In this document: piece by piece, positions 17,924-25,664 of the stretch
How positions within the stretch are numbered: position 1 is the first letter of the stretch
Layout of the letters: each line of letters starts with the position of its first letter
NCBI RefSeq assembly: GCF_038008685.1
Contig: NZ_JBBOZQ010000001.1
Coordinates: 2,108,001 to 2,172,000 of the forward strand
DNA: 64,000 bases
DNA from: Lysinibacillus sp. FSL W8-0992
Lineage (GTDB): Bacteria; Bacillota; Bacilli; Bacillales_A; Planococcaceae
Direction: 5' to 3'
The notes under the pieces: model-generated
Database searches by the model: none
Told to the model about the DNA's origin: nothing
Seen by the model: the letters and a program-made list of their open reading frames with translations, nothing else
Program-made: the position numbers and the translations under genes

Positions 17924-18589
17924 TTAATAAAAGCGGTAGCAAAATTGCATTACAATTGCCATTGCAATCATATCCGACATTTCGAGTACCTCTGCTTCGA
18001 TCTGATCAAAAACTTGCACATCTGCTTGATAGTCTTTTTGAATCATAGTAACAGCTTCTTTTTTCGTTAAAGCTAAATGGCTATAAAACATTTGCTGTAC
18101 AGCTTCTTTACTCAAATAAGGATTAATCGTACATAAAAATATAGCGATATCATCGGCATTACGATACCATTCTTTTTCTTTTGCTGCTGCTGTTGTCGCA
18201 TCGCCTTTATTTGCTGCCGTAACGATCTGCGCTGCAATAAGTAGATGCTCTTTAATAAGCTCGGCGTACCGATCAGCTACTTGATCTCCATAGAATGGAC
18301 GAAGACAATTTCCTAAATCCGTCGCATTGCGTAATAGACGCGTTTGCACAAATGGTAAATCTGGCAAACCAAAGACAATGCTAATAATGGTCATTCTCGT
18401 CCAATTGACATGCTCCATCCACAACAGTCGATTCATCGCTAAATAATCAGATTCGGCTTTACTGATGCACTTTCGATTATCGCGCTGCGGTTGTAAAAAG
18501 TGCCGGATAGGGGCTGTATACTGCTTGTATGGGGCAGTATAGATGGCGCTTAATGAATTGCTATTATATTCATTTGAATACGGAAACAA
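17924..18589 (-). CDS. Conserved Bacilli protein of unknown function
   Basis: 221 residues from TTG 18589, with GAGGGAGTGA about 8 nt upstream. Mostly helical; notable segments are MNRLLWMEHVNWTRMTIISI, a central AAQIVTAANKGD and INPYLSKEAVQQMFYSHLALT. Proteins of this shape occur in many Bacillaceae and are sometimes labelled acetylglutamate kinase, for which I see no kinase motif. I do not recognise a function. No signal peptide and no clear membrane segment. Confidence 0.75.
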   Translation of the reverse strand: MFPYSNEYNSNSLSAIYTAPYKQYTAPIRHFLQPQRDNRKCISKAESDYLAMNRLLWMEHVNWTRMTIISIVFGLPDLPFVQTRLLRNATDLGNCLRPFYGDQVADRYAELIKEHLLIAAQIVTAANKGDATTAAAKEKEWYRNADDIAIFLCTINPYLSKEAVQQMFYSHLALTKKEAVTMIQKDYQADVQVFDQIEAEVLEMSDMIAMAIVMQFCYRFY

Positions 18590-18671
18590 TGCACGTTCAC
18601 TCCCTCAAGTATACATTCTATTGTAGAATACTCGACAAGATCTTTCAGTGTGCATGAATGCAGAGCGTCCA

Positions 18672-19418
18672 TTATTCTTCATACAACATTTTCTTTGTCA
18701 TACCCCCATCGACGGTAAGATTAATACCTGTAACAAATCGATTTTCGGGATTTGTTAAATACAGACATGCTTGTGCAATATCTTCTGGCACGCCAACACG
18801 TCCTGATAAATGTTGTGCATGATCGATTGAACGTAGCTGTTCATAATCCCCCGTTTCAATCCAACCAGGCGATATACAATTGACCGTAATCAGATCTTGT
18901 CCTAAAGAGCGTGCTAAAGCGTGTGTTAAAGCGACAATACCGCCCTTTGAAGCGGCATATGCTTCCGTATCGGGCTCAGACATAAAAGCCCGTGTAGAGG
19001 CTAAAGAAACAATCGAACCACCATTCTCATTCATCCGCATTATTTTAGCCGCCTCTCGTGAACAGAATAAAACACTCGTTAAATTCGTTTGTAAAATATC
19101 ATGCCATTGTGCAAACGTAATATCATAAGGAGACAGATGTAGAAACTTTCCAGCATTATTAATTAAAATTGTAATCGTCCCGTAATGTTGAACCGTTTGC
19201 TGCATTAAAGAAATAATATCTTGTTCCTTTGTAACATCTGTCTCTACGAATAATGCCGAATAACCTTGCCCATGCATTTCTTGCTCCAGCTGTTTACCGA
19301 GCTCTACATTGACATCTGCAATGACAACCTTCGCACCACTTTTTGCATATGCTAGCACCACACCTTTTCCAATTCCTTGTGCACCACCGGTCACGACAAC
19401 AACAGCGTTTTCAAACAT
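18672..19418 (-). CDS. Short-chain dehydrogenase/reductase
   Basis: 248 residues from ATG 19418; GGAGG is 7 nt upstream of it but only 1 nt from the alternative ATG at 19424. Classical SDR: cofactor loop TGGAQGIGKG (residues about 9-18), NNAGK, catalytic Ser in SLAS, YAASKGG with Tyr and Lys, and the C-terminal TGINLTVDGGMT. An NAD(P)-dependent oxidoreductase of unknown substrate, ending just before the island's tRNA-Arg. Confidence 0.93.
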   Translation of the reverse strand: MFENAVVVVTGGAQGIGKGVVLAYAKSGAKVVIADVNVELGKQLEQEMHGQGYSALFVETDVTKEQDIISLMQQTVQHYGTITILINNAGKFLHLSPYDITFAQWHDILQTNLTSVLFCSREAAKIMRMNENGGSIVSLASTRAFMSEPDTEAYAASKGGIVALTHALARSLGQDLITVNCISPGWIETGDYEQLRSIDHAQHLSGRVGVPEDIAQACLYLTNPENRFVTGINLTVDGGMTKKMLYEE

Positions 19419-19568
19419 ACTCATTCCTCCAATTTTTACTTTTCATTATTTTAGCAAAAATAGGGCAGTGAACTATATTGAAATGTCATAAAGAAACATC
19501 TAGATTCATACAATAAATAGGTATATAATATTTTCAAGGCAAACCTTGCCTTCATAGTAAAAATAATG

Positions 19569-19597
19569 TTGACATTATGTTATAAACGACATATAAT
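19569..19597 (+). promoter_or_regulatory. Consensus sigma-A promoter of tRNA-Arg
   Basis: TTGACA at 19569-19574, exactly 17 bp, TATAAT at 19592-19597: a full-consensus promoter 55 bp upstream of the tRNA. Confidence 0.88.
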
Positions 19598-19651
19598 AAA
19601 TATTGTCTTTCCTAAGAGAAAATTAAATTAGAAATTAGGAACATACATCAT

Positions 19652-19727
<76 letters not shown>

Positions 19728-19831
19728 ATAAGTAACTAGAGCAACTCAATAGTACCAACGGTTTGTAAGGCGTAGGTATTACTAAAGGTATTCGAACCTA
19801 ACATAAAACTCCCCAAAAAATCGTTACAATC

Positions 19832-19862
19832 AACTTCCAATATTATTATTGGAGGTTTTTTG
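19832..19862 (+). terminator. Terminator-like hairpin that contains the integrase ribosome site
   Basis: 11-bp stem AACTTCCAATA / TATTGGAGGTT with 4-nt loop TTAT, then a T run. The descending arm carries GGAGG, the ribosome site of the integrase gene starting at 19865. The same structure would end tRNA-Arg transcripts and hide the integrase ribosome site in readthrough RNA. Confidence 0.75.
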
Positions 19863-19864
19863 TT

Positions 19865-20830
19865 TTGACAAAGAAAAAAGGAATATTCGATGTTACTATC
19901 GCCGCTGATGTTTTAAAACCGAAAGAAGTAGCACTAGAACCGAAAGGAATGACTACGGAAAAGGCTCTTGAAAACATTGCTCGTCAAATGGAGCTGAATG
20001 GCTATCGTGAACGTACATTAAAAGATTACAAATTAATTTTTAATCAATTCGTTGAAGCAACTGGAATTAAATACGTTGAAGAAATTAATGTGAATACAAT
20101 TTACACATGGCTAGAAAATATGAACGTAGGGGATTCTACAAAATTAACTCGATTAAAATGTTTGAAAGCAGTATTGGGGAAATGCCACAATAATGGTTGG
20201 TTGCCGAATAAGTTTTGGTTAAACATTCAAATCAAAGTCGATAAGAAAGTGAAGAAAGGTGCAACTTCAAACGATTTAAACGTTTTGCTTTCACTCTTGG
20301 ATACGACAACATTTATTGGTTTACGAGATGCAGTGGCGATACTGACGATGTATAAAACAGGTGTCCGTATAAAAACATTGGGACTAATCGAAAGCAAATA
20401 CATTGATTTTACTGATAAATCATTGATTCTGCCAGGAAGCATTATGAAAAATCATAATTTATTAAAACTGCCATTAGACGAACAATTGCTGAGAATGTAC
20501 AAAATATTAATCATGCAAAATAATTTAATTCGCTCGCATTATGAAGTAGAAAATGATTTTTTGTTCATAACCAAAAAAGGCGAGAGTATAAATGGTAAAT
20601 CAACCAATAATGCCATAAGCAAACAATTGAACAAATATTCCAAGCGTTATGATCTACCAAATATCAACGCTCACTCTATACGCCGAGCATATGCTAAAAA
20701 TCTTTATGAAAAAGGTGTTCCAATTCCGATAATTAGCAAAGCATTAGGACACAGTGATCTAGCAGTTACTACTCAATATTTAGATATTGACGTTGAAGAA
20801 GTGGTCGATGCCTTGAGAAATTATTTATAA
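19865..20830 (+). CDS. int: Tyrosine recombinase / integrase
   Basis: 321 residues from TTG 19865 (GGAGG 9 nt upstream). An N-terminal SAM-like core-binding domain (about 35-125, including RERTLKDYKLIFNQF) is followed by the catalytic domain. That domain has Arg in TGVRIKTLGL near residue 165, HSIRR at 270-274, GHSDLAVTT from 295, and the nucleophile Tyr305 in QYLDID. It would catalyse recombination between attP and the tRNA-Arg 3' end. All catalytic residues seem present, so it is probably active. Adjacent to attL. Confidence 0.92.
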   Translation: MTKKKGIFDVTIAADVLKPKEVALEPKGMTTEKALENIARQMELNGYRERTLKDYKLIFNQFVEATGIKYVEEINVNTIYTWLENMNVGDSTKLTRLKCLKAVLGKCHNNGWLPNKFWLNIQIKVDKKVKKGATSNDLNVLLSLLDTTTFIGLRDAVAILTMYKTGVRIKTLGLIESKYIDFTDKSLILPGSIMKNHNLLKLPLDEQLLRMYKILIMQNNLIRSHYEVENDFLFITKKGESINGKSTNNAISKQLNKYSKRYDLPNINAHSIRRAYAKNLYEKGVPIPIISKALGHSDLAVTTQYLDIDVEEVVDALRNYL

Positions 20831-20840
20831 TCGTTAAACG

Positions 20841-20868
20841 AACACTGCTCGTCATGAGTGGTGTTTTT
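20841..20868 (+). terminator. Terminator after the integrase
   Basis: Stem AACACTGCTC / GAGTGGTGTT with wobble pairs and a T run. Confidence 0.7.
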
Positions 20869-20898
20869 ATTTATACTTGAGGGGAAATTACCGATAAT

Positions 20899-20930
20899 AA
20901 AAAACACCGCTAGCGGACAGCCAACGGTGT
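20899..20930 (-). terminator. Terminator after the 20942 gene (minus strand)
   Basis: Stem ACACCG / CGGTGT with the A6 run at 20899-20904 giving a T tail on the minus strand, 12 bases beyond the stop codon. Confidence 0.65.
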
Positions 20931-20941
20931 ATAGTGTTTAT

Positions 20942-21445
20942 TTAAACAGCTCTGTTCCATGCGGAATTTGCTTTATACAATCCTTTACATTTTTCACATC
21001 TTGGAGCACAAAATTGTGTGGTTTGTGTTAAATGATTGTAATTTCTTTTATTAACAATTCCATCACATTCAACATTACAACATTCAACTTGTACTATGGA
21101 TTTTACGCCATCAAATTTTGAAATTATTGGATTTTCAAAACCACAAACTTTTAAATTGTGTAAAAGCGAATTTTCATTGTGGGGGTGAGACTTTGTTGCT
21201 CTTATCATTAGATTTTCTTGTTTTGCTCCGATTATGTCTGGTTCGTTAAAAACAAATTCTTTTGAACCGTTGATAAAAAATTTGATATTTTTCATTTTGC
21301 TATTTGTTTTAATTGATGTAGCGGCTGCTTCAACATTCAATCCAAAATGTTTACTCGCCTCAGCAGTTGTATAAAAAGGACCTTTTATTTTTTCTCCCAC
21401 TTGGCCATAAATCATTGGCAATTCAAATTTTTCAATTCTGTTCAT
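20942..21445 (-). CDS. Hypothetical protein with Cys-rich C-terminus
   Basis: 167 residues from ATG 21445 (GGAG 9 nt upstream; ATG 21454 would be too close). The N-terminal half (FYTTAEASKHFGLNVEAAAT) looks like a small helix-turn-helix. The C-terminal half has CCNVECDG and CAPRCEKCKG, seven Cys in all, a likely zinc site. I do not recognise the family. Such a layout occurs in nuclease-associated and phage-encoded DNA-binding proteins, but this is only a resemblance. Confidence 0.65.
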   Translation of the reverse strand: MNRIEKFELPMIYGQVGEKIKGPFYTTAEASKHFGLNVEAAATSIKTNSKMKNIKFFINGSKEFVFNEPDIIGAKQENLMIRATKSHPHNENSLLHNLKVCGFENPIISKFDGVKSIVQVECCNVECDGIVNKRNYNHLTQTTQFCAPRCEKCKGLYKANSAWNRAV

Positions 21446-21553
21446 TATTTTCATCTCCGTTAAATTTAGATTTTACAATTACATTGTATTGAACAAAAAT
21501 AAAATGTAAGGTAGCAAATGAAAATAATTTTAAAAATTGTGTTTCTTTATATA

Positions 21554-21591
21554 TAAAAAAAACGCACCAGTTATTTAAAACTGGTGCGTTT
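21554..21591 (-). terminator. Terminator after the 21603 gene (minus strand)
   Basis: 13-bp stem AACGCACCAGTTT-type with 5-nt loop, followed on the minus strand by eight T. Confidence 0.85.
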
Positions 21592-21602
21592 AAAAACGAT
21601 GA

Positions 21603-22235
21603 CTAATTTAATATTGGAGAAATTTGAATAATGCCCGAAACAGTTTTTAAGTCTTCTTCAGGAAGTTTTTCAATCAATTCACTGTGCCTGAACGAGTTAG
21701 GTACTAATAATATTGCTTTTGACAGATCGAAATGAAACTCATCAGTTGGCATTCTCCACTCACGCTCATGTGTCCAATCAATAATTTTATTTTTATCGGA
21801 TAAATTATAATCAACAATTCGCCACCATTCTTCTTGCGGAAGAATTTTTTTTGCTACTTCCTTTTCTTCATAAAGAACTGGTCTCCCGCCGTTTTGGAAA
21901 ATGTAGGGCTTAGGAAAGGCTATGCCAAGATAAGTATAGCGTGTTTTACCACCAAGTTCTTCCCTGTAATCATTTTCATGAAGCACATTTTGAACAATTC
22001 CTGTAATAGGTGCATCTTGGAAACATACTGCTTTTCGATCTCCAGTTATAAAACCTGATTTTGTTGTACTACCATTAATTTTCCTCTCACTAACTATTTT
22101 TAATAATCGTTCTAAAGCATCTAAAACTTTTTTGCCATCACCATCAACTTCGGCTTTAGTTAAATGATAAACATGTGCACTTATATCAGTACGAGATTTT
22201 ATTCTTTTTATCCATTTATCTTTAGTAAATGCCAT
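21603..22235 (-). CDS. DUF2971/Abi-like protein, candidate defence effector
   Basis: 210 residues from ATG 22235 (GGGGTGAT 5 nt upstream; the GTG 22244 lies inside that site). Motifs seen: VYHLTKAEVDGDG near the start, SGFITGDRKAVCFQDAP, YTYLGIAFPKPYIF and IDWTHEREWRMP. The CF-x-D block and the W-x-x-E-x-E-W-R block resemble DUF2971-type proteins, some of which are found in phage-defence islands and labelled abortive-infection proteins. Catalytic role unknown. It has its own promoter on the shared repeat at 22252, and a terminator. Confidence 0.6.
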   Translation of the reverse strand: MAFTKDKWIKRIKSRTDISAHVYHLTKAEVDGDGKKVLDALERLLKIVSERKINGSTTKSGFITGDRKAVCFQDAPITGIVQNVLHENDYREELGGKTRYTYLGIAFPKPYIFQNGGRPVLYEEKEVAKKILPQEEWWRIVDYNLSDKNKIIDWTHEREWRMPTDEFHFDLSKAILLVPNSFRHSELIEKLPEEDLKTVSGIIQISPILN

Positions 22236-22251
22236 ATATATCACCCCAATT

Positions 22252-22304
22252 TACAGCATACGACATTGGCATTAACTTTCCAATAGAATAATAGGAATAT
22301 TCAT
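22252..22304 (-). promoter_or_regulatory. Promoter-bearing island repeat, copy 1
   Basis: Read on the minus strand it holds TTGGAA (22283-22278), a 17-bp spacer and TATGCT (22260-22255), just upstream of the ribosome site of the gene starting at 22235. About 50 bp are shared with copies at 22841 and 24143, well beyond the promoter hexamers, including AATGCCA within the spacer and TATTCTAT before the -35. Confidence 0.75.
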
Positions 22305-22355
22305 ACATCACTAACACGCCTAGCGGATGGCTAAACGTGTTAGTGATGTATGAAT
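22299..22355. repeat. Long perfect inverted repeat
   Basis: A 19-20-bp arm (TTCATACATCACTAACACG) pairs without mismatch with 22336-22354; the 17-nt loop contains CCTAGCGGATGGC. It lies between the gene ending at 22392 and the promoter repeat of the next one. There is no T run on either side, so it is not a standard terminator. Confidence 0.8.
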
Positions 22356-22391
22356 GATAAAATATGGACCAATATATTTTCGCTAGGATGC

Positions 22392-22808
22392 TTATGCTTT
22401 ATTATTTCTACTTTCAAGAGCTAATGTCAATGCAGTCAATAAACAACCGCTTACGATTACAAGTATTTCTTTTTTATTTTTGTCGAATTTATCGAGCATT
22501 TCTGCTTGTTCTTCAGTAACTTTTTTGGTTTCAGCATACCACTTTTCTAGCTCCTCGTCAGTGTAATTACCTGACGCAAGTTTATTTTCTACTATTTTAC
22601 TAATCATATCCTTGTCTTGCTGTGCAAATTCAGTAAAACTTGCTTCGGATTTTTCAGTTGATTTTAATATGTCTCTAGCAAAGTCAGGCAAATCGCTAAT
22701 TTTGTTCCCAATGTTACTTAGTAATGCTTTGGTGCCATTTCCGAATTTCGCTAATTTTCCGCCTTTTGCATTTATTATTTCGTATTCATTGTTATCTTCT
22801 TTATTCAT
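22392..22808 (-). CDS. Hypothetical membrane-anchored protein
   Basis: 138 residues, charged and helical with a single C-terminal membrane segment (EILVIVSGCLLTALTLAL) followed by a short basic end: a tail-anchored layout with the bulk of the protein in the cytoplasm. No homology recognised. ATG 22808 has AGGAG 11 nt upstream and sits behind copy 2 of the promoter repeat. Small island proteins with a lone tail anchor are often effectors or inhibitors, but nothing here proves that. Confidence 0.62.
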   Translation of the reverse strand: MNKEDNNEYEIINAKGGKLAKFGNGTKALLSNIGNKISDLPDFARDILKSTEKSEASFTEFAQQDKDMISKIVENKLASGNYTDEELEKWYAETKKVTEEQAEMLDKFDKNKKEILVIVSGCLLTALTLALESRNNKA

Positions 22809-22840
22809 TCCAGTTCACACTCCTATGTTATTATCTTACA

Positions 22841-22897
22841 TACAGCATACGTCACTGGCATTGTTTTTCCAATAGAATGATAGTAACTTTCGTATAC
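22841..22897 (-). promoter_or_regulatory. Promoter-bearing island repeat, copy 2
   Basis: Minus strand TTGGAA (22872-22867), 17 bp, TATGCT (22849-22844). The similarity to copy 3 continues upstream through a terminator-like hairpin (AAAAACGTCACT.../AGTGACGTT) to the final codons of the preceding gene, so a whole intergenic module of about 120 bp is shared. Confidence 0.75.
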
Positions 22898-22998
22898 AAA
22901 TAAAAACGTCACTGCGATTAAACAGTGACATTTAGTGACGTTATTGATCTTGTGATTCACTTCCAGTCAATACTAAGAAATCTACAACTTCAAATTCA

Positions 22999-23571
22999 TC
23001 ATAAAAAATTACCTGTCCGAATTTCTTCAATAACGGCATCTGGAATATCTCCGAAACGGTAAGCAATTCCTTTAGCAATTTCAATTGTTTTGTAAGGAAT
23101 CATTTCTTCTGGCAGTTGAGCATAGAAGTTTTCAATTGCTTCAGTAACTAGTTTAACAATGAAACCTTTTGGGTTAAAATCATAATTAATGATATAATCC
23201 GTAGTTGTATAATATGGTTTATGAATTAAAATAACTGTGTTTTTAGAGTATTCTGCTGCAATACAGAAATCATCCCAACGGTCATTGACAATATAATTAA
23301 AAGCATCTTCGATTGTATCATTAAACTCTACATCATCTAGCTCAACGATAATATTGCCATTTTCATCAAAAGTAACTTCGTCTTCATCAATGTCACCATT
23401 TTTTAGTTCTTCAGCTATACTTTCAGCGTAATTTTTTTGCATTTCTGCTTTTTCGTCAGTTGTTACGATAAGCAAATTGTTTAGCTTTTCGTTGTAGTAC
23501 ATCGCTTTGCTCTCATTTCCAGCTATTTTGTTAAATACGGTTCCTTCATAAGATAGTTCGATTGTTTTCAT
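22999..23571 (-). CDS. Hypothetical acidic protein, C-terminus probably lost to a frameshift
   Basis: 190 residues to TGA at 22999-23001; ATG 23571 with GGAGG 9 nt upstream. Acidic, no family recognised; it has DEDEVTFDENGNIIVELDDV and a central FNYIVNDRWDDFCIAAEY. The last codons are in AAT TTT TTA TGA. If the six T were five, the frame would stay open 21 codons more and end in GSESQDQ at 22941, the same tail (SQDQ) as the neighbour gene 24245-24484 and right before its terminator. So the present stop is probably a one-base insertion, a phase switch or a sequence error. Confidence 0.65.
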   Translation of the reverse strand: MKTIELSYEGTVFNKIAGNESKAMYYNEKLNNLLIVTTDEKAEMQKNYAESIAEELKNGDIDEDEVTFDENGNIIVELDDVEFNDTIEDAFNYIVNDRWDDFCIAAEYSKNTVILIHKPYYTTTDYIINYDFNPKGFIVKLVTEAIENFYAQLPEEMIPYKTIEIAKGIAYRFGDIPDAVIEEIRTGNFL

Positions 23572-23733
23572 AATATAATTCCTCCAAATTTAATGTGTGT
23601 TATTTTTGATTACAACGTCATTATATTTAATAACAAACACCCTGTAAGACGGCTACTCGGAGATAATTCAGAAAAAATTCAGAAGATGGTTTTCTTCATA
23701 TATAAAGAAAAAAACGTCCTAGAAAGGACGCTG

Positions 23734-24093
23734 TTAATCGAAAAAAGTTGATTCTGGAAATATTATTTTACCTAACATTTTCCCATATCCTATGAGGGAT
23801 TGAAGCGTATCTATATTTTCTTTCGCTTGGGTTGCTTTACCCATCACTTCATGGAAAATTGTTTCTGCTTCTTCTGGACTTTGAGCAGTCATAATAGTTT
23901 GCATTTCTTGGAGTAAAGCAAATGCTTCTTTATTTATATCATTGCCTTGACGTACTAAAGATATTAATTCATTAATACCTTTAGTGTTGTCAGCAATTTT
24001 TAATAAAGCCTTATGATTTTCTACTTCTCGCTGATATTTTTCAGCGTTAAATGCATCCATTTTTCTCTTACTTTCATTCAATGAAGCATTCAT
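23734..24093 (-). CDS. Hypothetical coiled-coil protein, start displaced by a frameshift
   Basis: 119 residues from ATG 24093, helical and rich in Glu, Lys and Gln; no family recognised. That ATG has no ribosome site. An excellent one (AAGGAGGTGAT) precedes ATG 24124, but translation from there is closed after 16 codons in the wrong frame. Removing one T from the T5 run near 24110 would join them into a protein starting MSDLFSAVQNMNASLNESK. The gene lies behind copy 3 of the promoter repeat. Confidence 0.6.
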   Translation of the reverse strand: MNASLNESKRKMDAFNAEKYQREVENHKALLKIADNTKGINELISLVRQGNDINKEAFALLQEMQTIMTAQSPEEAETIFHEVMGKATQAKENIDTLQSLIGYGKMLGKIIFPESTFFD

Positions 24094-24142
24094 ATTTTGT
24101 ACAGCAGAAAAATAAATCAGACATATGTATCACCTCCTTACA

Positions 24143-24196
24143 TACAGCATACGTCACTGGCATTAATTTTCCAATAGAATAACAGGGAATATTCAA
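24143..24196 (-). promoter_or_regulatory. Promoter-bearing island repeat, copy 3
   Basis: Minus strand TTGGAA (24174-24169), 17 bp, TATGCT (24151-24146), then AAGGAGGTGAT, the ribosome site of the frameshifted gene at 23734. Confidence 0.75.
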
Positions 24197-24244
24197 CCAA
24201 ATAAAAACCGTCACCTACGGTTAAGCAAATGACGTTTAGTGACG

Positions 24245-24484
24245 TTATTGATCTTGTGATTCATCAAATAAATTTATTCTGTTTTTTCGTTCATTTGCAG
24301 TTATATCAAGCATATCTTCAATCAATTTGGGTGTGACCTCAAACACATACACCTGATATTTTGGACGCTTACCGTTCCGCATTGAATGACTGAAATTATT
24401 ACCTCGTTTCACAAGTTCCTCAAACAAAGACTTCTTATAAATATTCTTTTTCCCAACTGCTTTTGGTTCTTTTTGTTTGTCCAT
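24245..24484 (-). CDS. Small basic hypothetical protein
   Basis: 79 residues, with a Lys-rich N-terminus (MDKQKEPKAVGKKNIYKKS), a middle PKYQVYVFEVTPKLIEDML and the tail FDESQDQ. No family recognised; a small basic protein like this could bind nucleic acid. Strong ribosome site GGAGGT 8 nt before ATG 24484. Its end and the following terminator are duplicated at 22898-22963. The promoter region contains the TAATT tandem repeat at 24503. Confidence 0.6.
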   Translation of the reverse strand: MDKQKEPKAVGKKNIYKKSLFEELVKRGNNFSHSMRNGKRPKYQVYVFEVTPKLIEDMLDITANERKNRINLFDESQDQ

Positions 24485-24502
24485 ATTGTAAAACCTCCAC
24501 CG

Positions 24503-24527
24503 TAATTTAATTTAATTTAATTTAATT
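24503..24527. repeat. Pentanucleotide tandem repeat (TAATT)5
   Basis: Five perfect copies of TAATT, 19-43 bp before the start codon of the minus-strand gene at 24484, where a promoter -10 region would be expected. Confidence 0.9.
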
Positions 24528-24646
24528 AGTAATTTGGTGGTTTCGTAATTGCCGTCATTTAAATAACTTCTTGTTATGACAATGAAAGCTGTAGTGTTTA
24601 GTAAACACATCAGGTCAGTTTTAATCAACTAAAAATTGACCACGTG

Positions 24647-25006
24647 CTACTTATCATATAAATCAAATTCAAGGTTGTTTTCAATGTAAGCTTGCTCTTC
24701 CACGGGACTTAACAAGCGAGTTGCTTTTCCTGAATTTGTTGATTCGTCACCGCCTTGCATTTCCCAAATGGAATTATGCTCGTCAACTGCGTTTGAAAAA
24801 TCACCTTTCGACCATCTTTCTAATATTGAAATGTAAAGATCATTATATTTATAATCGTTCATTTTGCATACAGCCAATAATCGTTCAACTTTTTCTTGTG
24901 CTATTTGCGTGTGACCCCATTTTACTTTAGCTTCAACCTTTTGATGAGACATGTTGTGAATGGCTTCGTTCACTTTGTGTTCTATTAAATTGTCAGGATA
25001 AAGCAA
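24647..25006 (-). pseudogene. DUF6241-like protein, N-terminus missing
   Basis: 119 residues from TTG 25006, but the same frame continues upstream without any start codon to about 25130 (…SLAYGYVQF, then TNQIEKPAPEKEKAIVVEN). That looks like the end of an N-terminal membrane helix and a linker. The body, with MSHQKVEAKVKWG, ILERWSKGDFSNAVDEHNSIW and a C-terminal LLSPVEEQAYIE, matches the pattern of DUF6241 proteins of Bacillaceae, function unknown. The gene appears cut where it meets the terminase fragment. Confidence 0.6.
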
Positions 25007-25122
25007 TTCTTCTTTTGTAACAATTTTATTTTCAAGCGGTAATCCAGAATTTTCAACAACAATTGCTTTTTCTTTTTCGGGAGCAGGTTTTTCTATTTGA
25101 TTTGTGAATTGAACATAACCAT

Positions 25123-25560
25123 ATGCTAATGATTAATTATAAAGAGATCGAGGACTTTATCGTAAATCTCCCAAATCAATTGGGCGTGAAGCTAACGCAT
25201 ATTGCTTATGACCATTTCAATGCTGGGAATTTGGTTCAAAACTTACAAAGTTACGAACCTTTTTACACTACGCAATTTGAAATTATTCAGCAAAATAAAA
25301 CTGGTCGTCACTTTGGTATTTCATTACTACGTCAAGCAATAATGCAAAAACGCTTATTCTTTGATAATTCAATGATGGTACATGAATGGGGAGCAGTTGA
25401 AATGAAGCAAACGGATAATCTGTATTATGTTGAGAAAGTCAAAACTGCTAAAAATAAAACAGATATTATTTTTTCATTGATAAATGCTTTAAGTATTTGC
25501 AGTGAGCTTTATGAAGTCAATCAAGAACAATTCACAGATTTTATATTGGAATTATCGTGA
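25123..25560 (+). pseudogene. Phage terminase large subunit, C-terminal fragment
   Basis: 145 residues, about the last third of a large terminase. The nuclease-domain features are INYKEIEDFIVNLPNQLGVK, IAYDHFNAGNLVQNL, a block of basic and aromatic residues, and KTDIIFSLINALSI near the end, where the last acidic metal ligand of terminases sits. The ATPase domain and the start are missing, and there is no ribosome site before the first ATG. It is the broken end of a phage gene abutting the truncated DUF6241 gene. Confidence 0.62.
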
Positions 25561-25664
25561 AGTAACTCAATTGTTGCTTCACTTTAATATTGCAAGCACA
25601 GCGGTAAAATTTGTAGTAGAATTTAATTAACTACATTTACAAGTAAAAATGGGGGCAATTAAAT

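Noticed and set aside
19740..19805. tRNA-like sequence after attL (GGTATTCGAACC)
   Set aside because: No acceptor stem or anticodon arm can be formed.
22995..23010. TTTTTTA as a programmed -1 frameshift site
   Set aside because: The heptamer is in phase, but the -1 frame stops after six codons; only the other frame gives a sensible tail.
22252..24196. CRISPR-like reading of the island repeats
   Set aside because: Only three copies at irregular 600-1300-bp distances, each being a promoter; no regular spacers and no cas genes. No CRISPR array was seen in the window.
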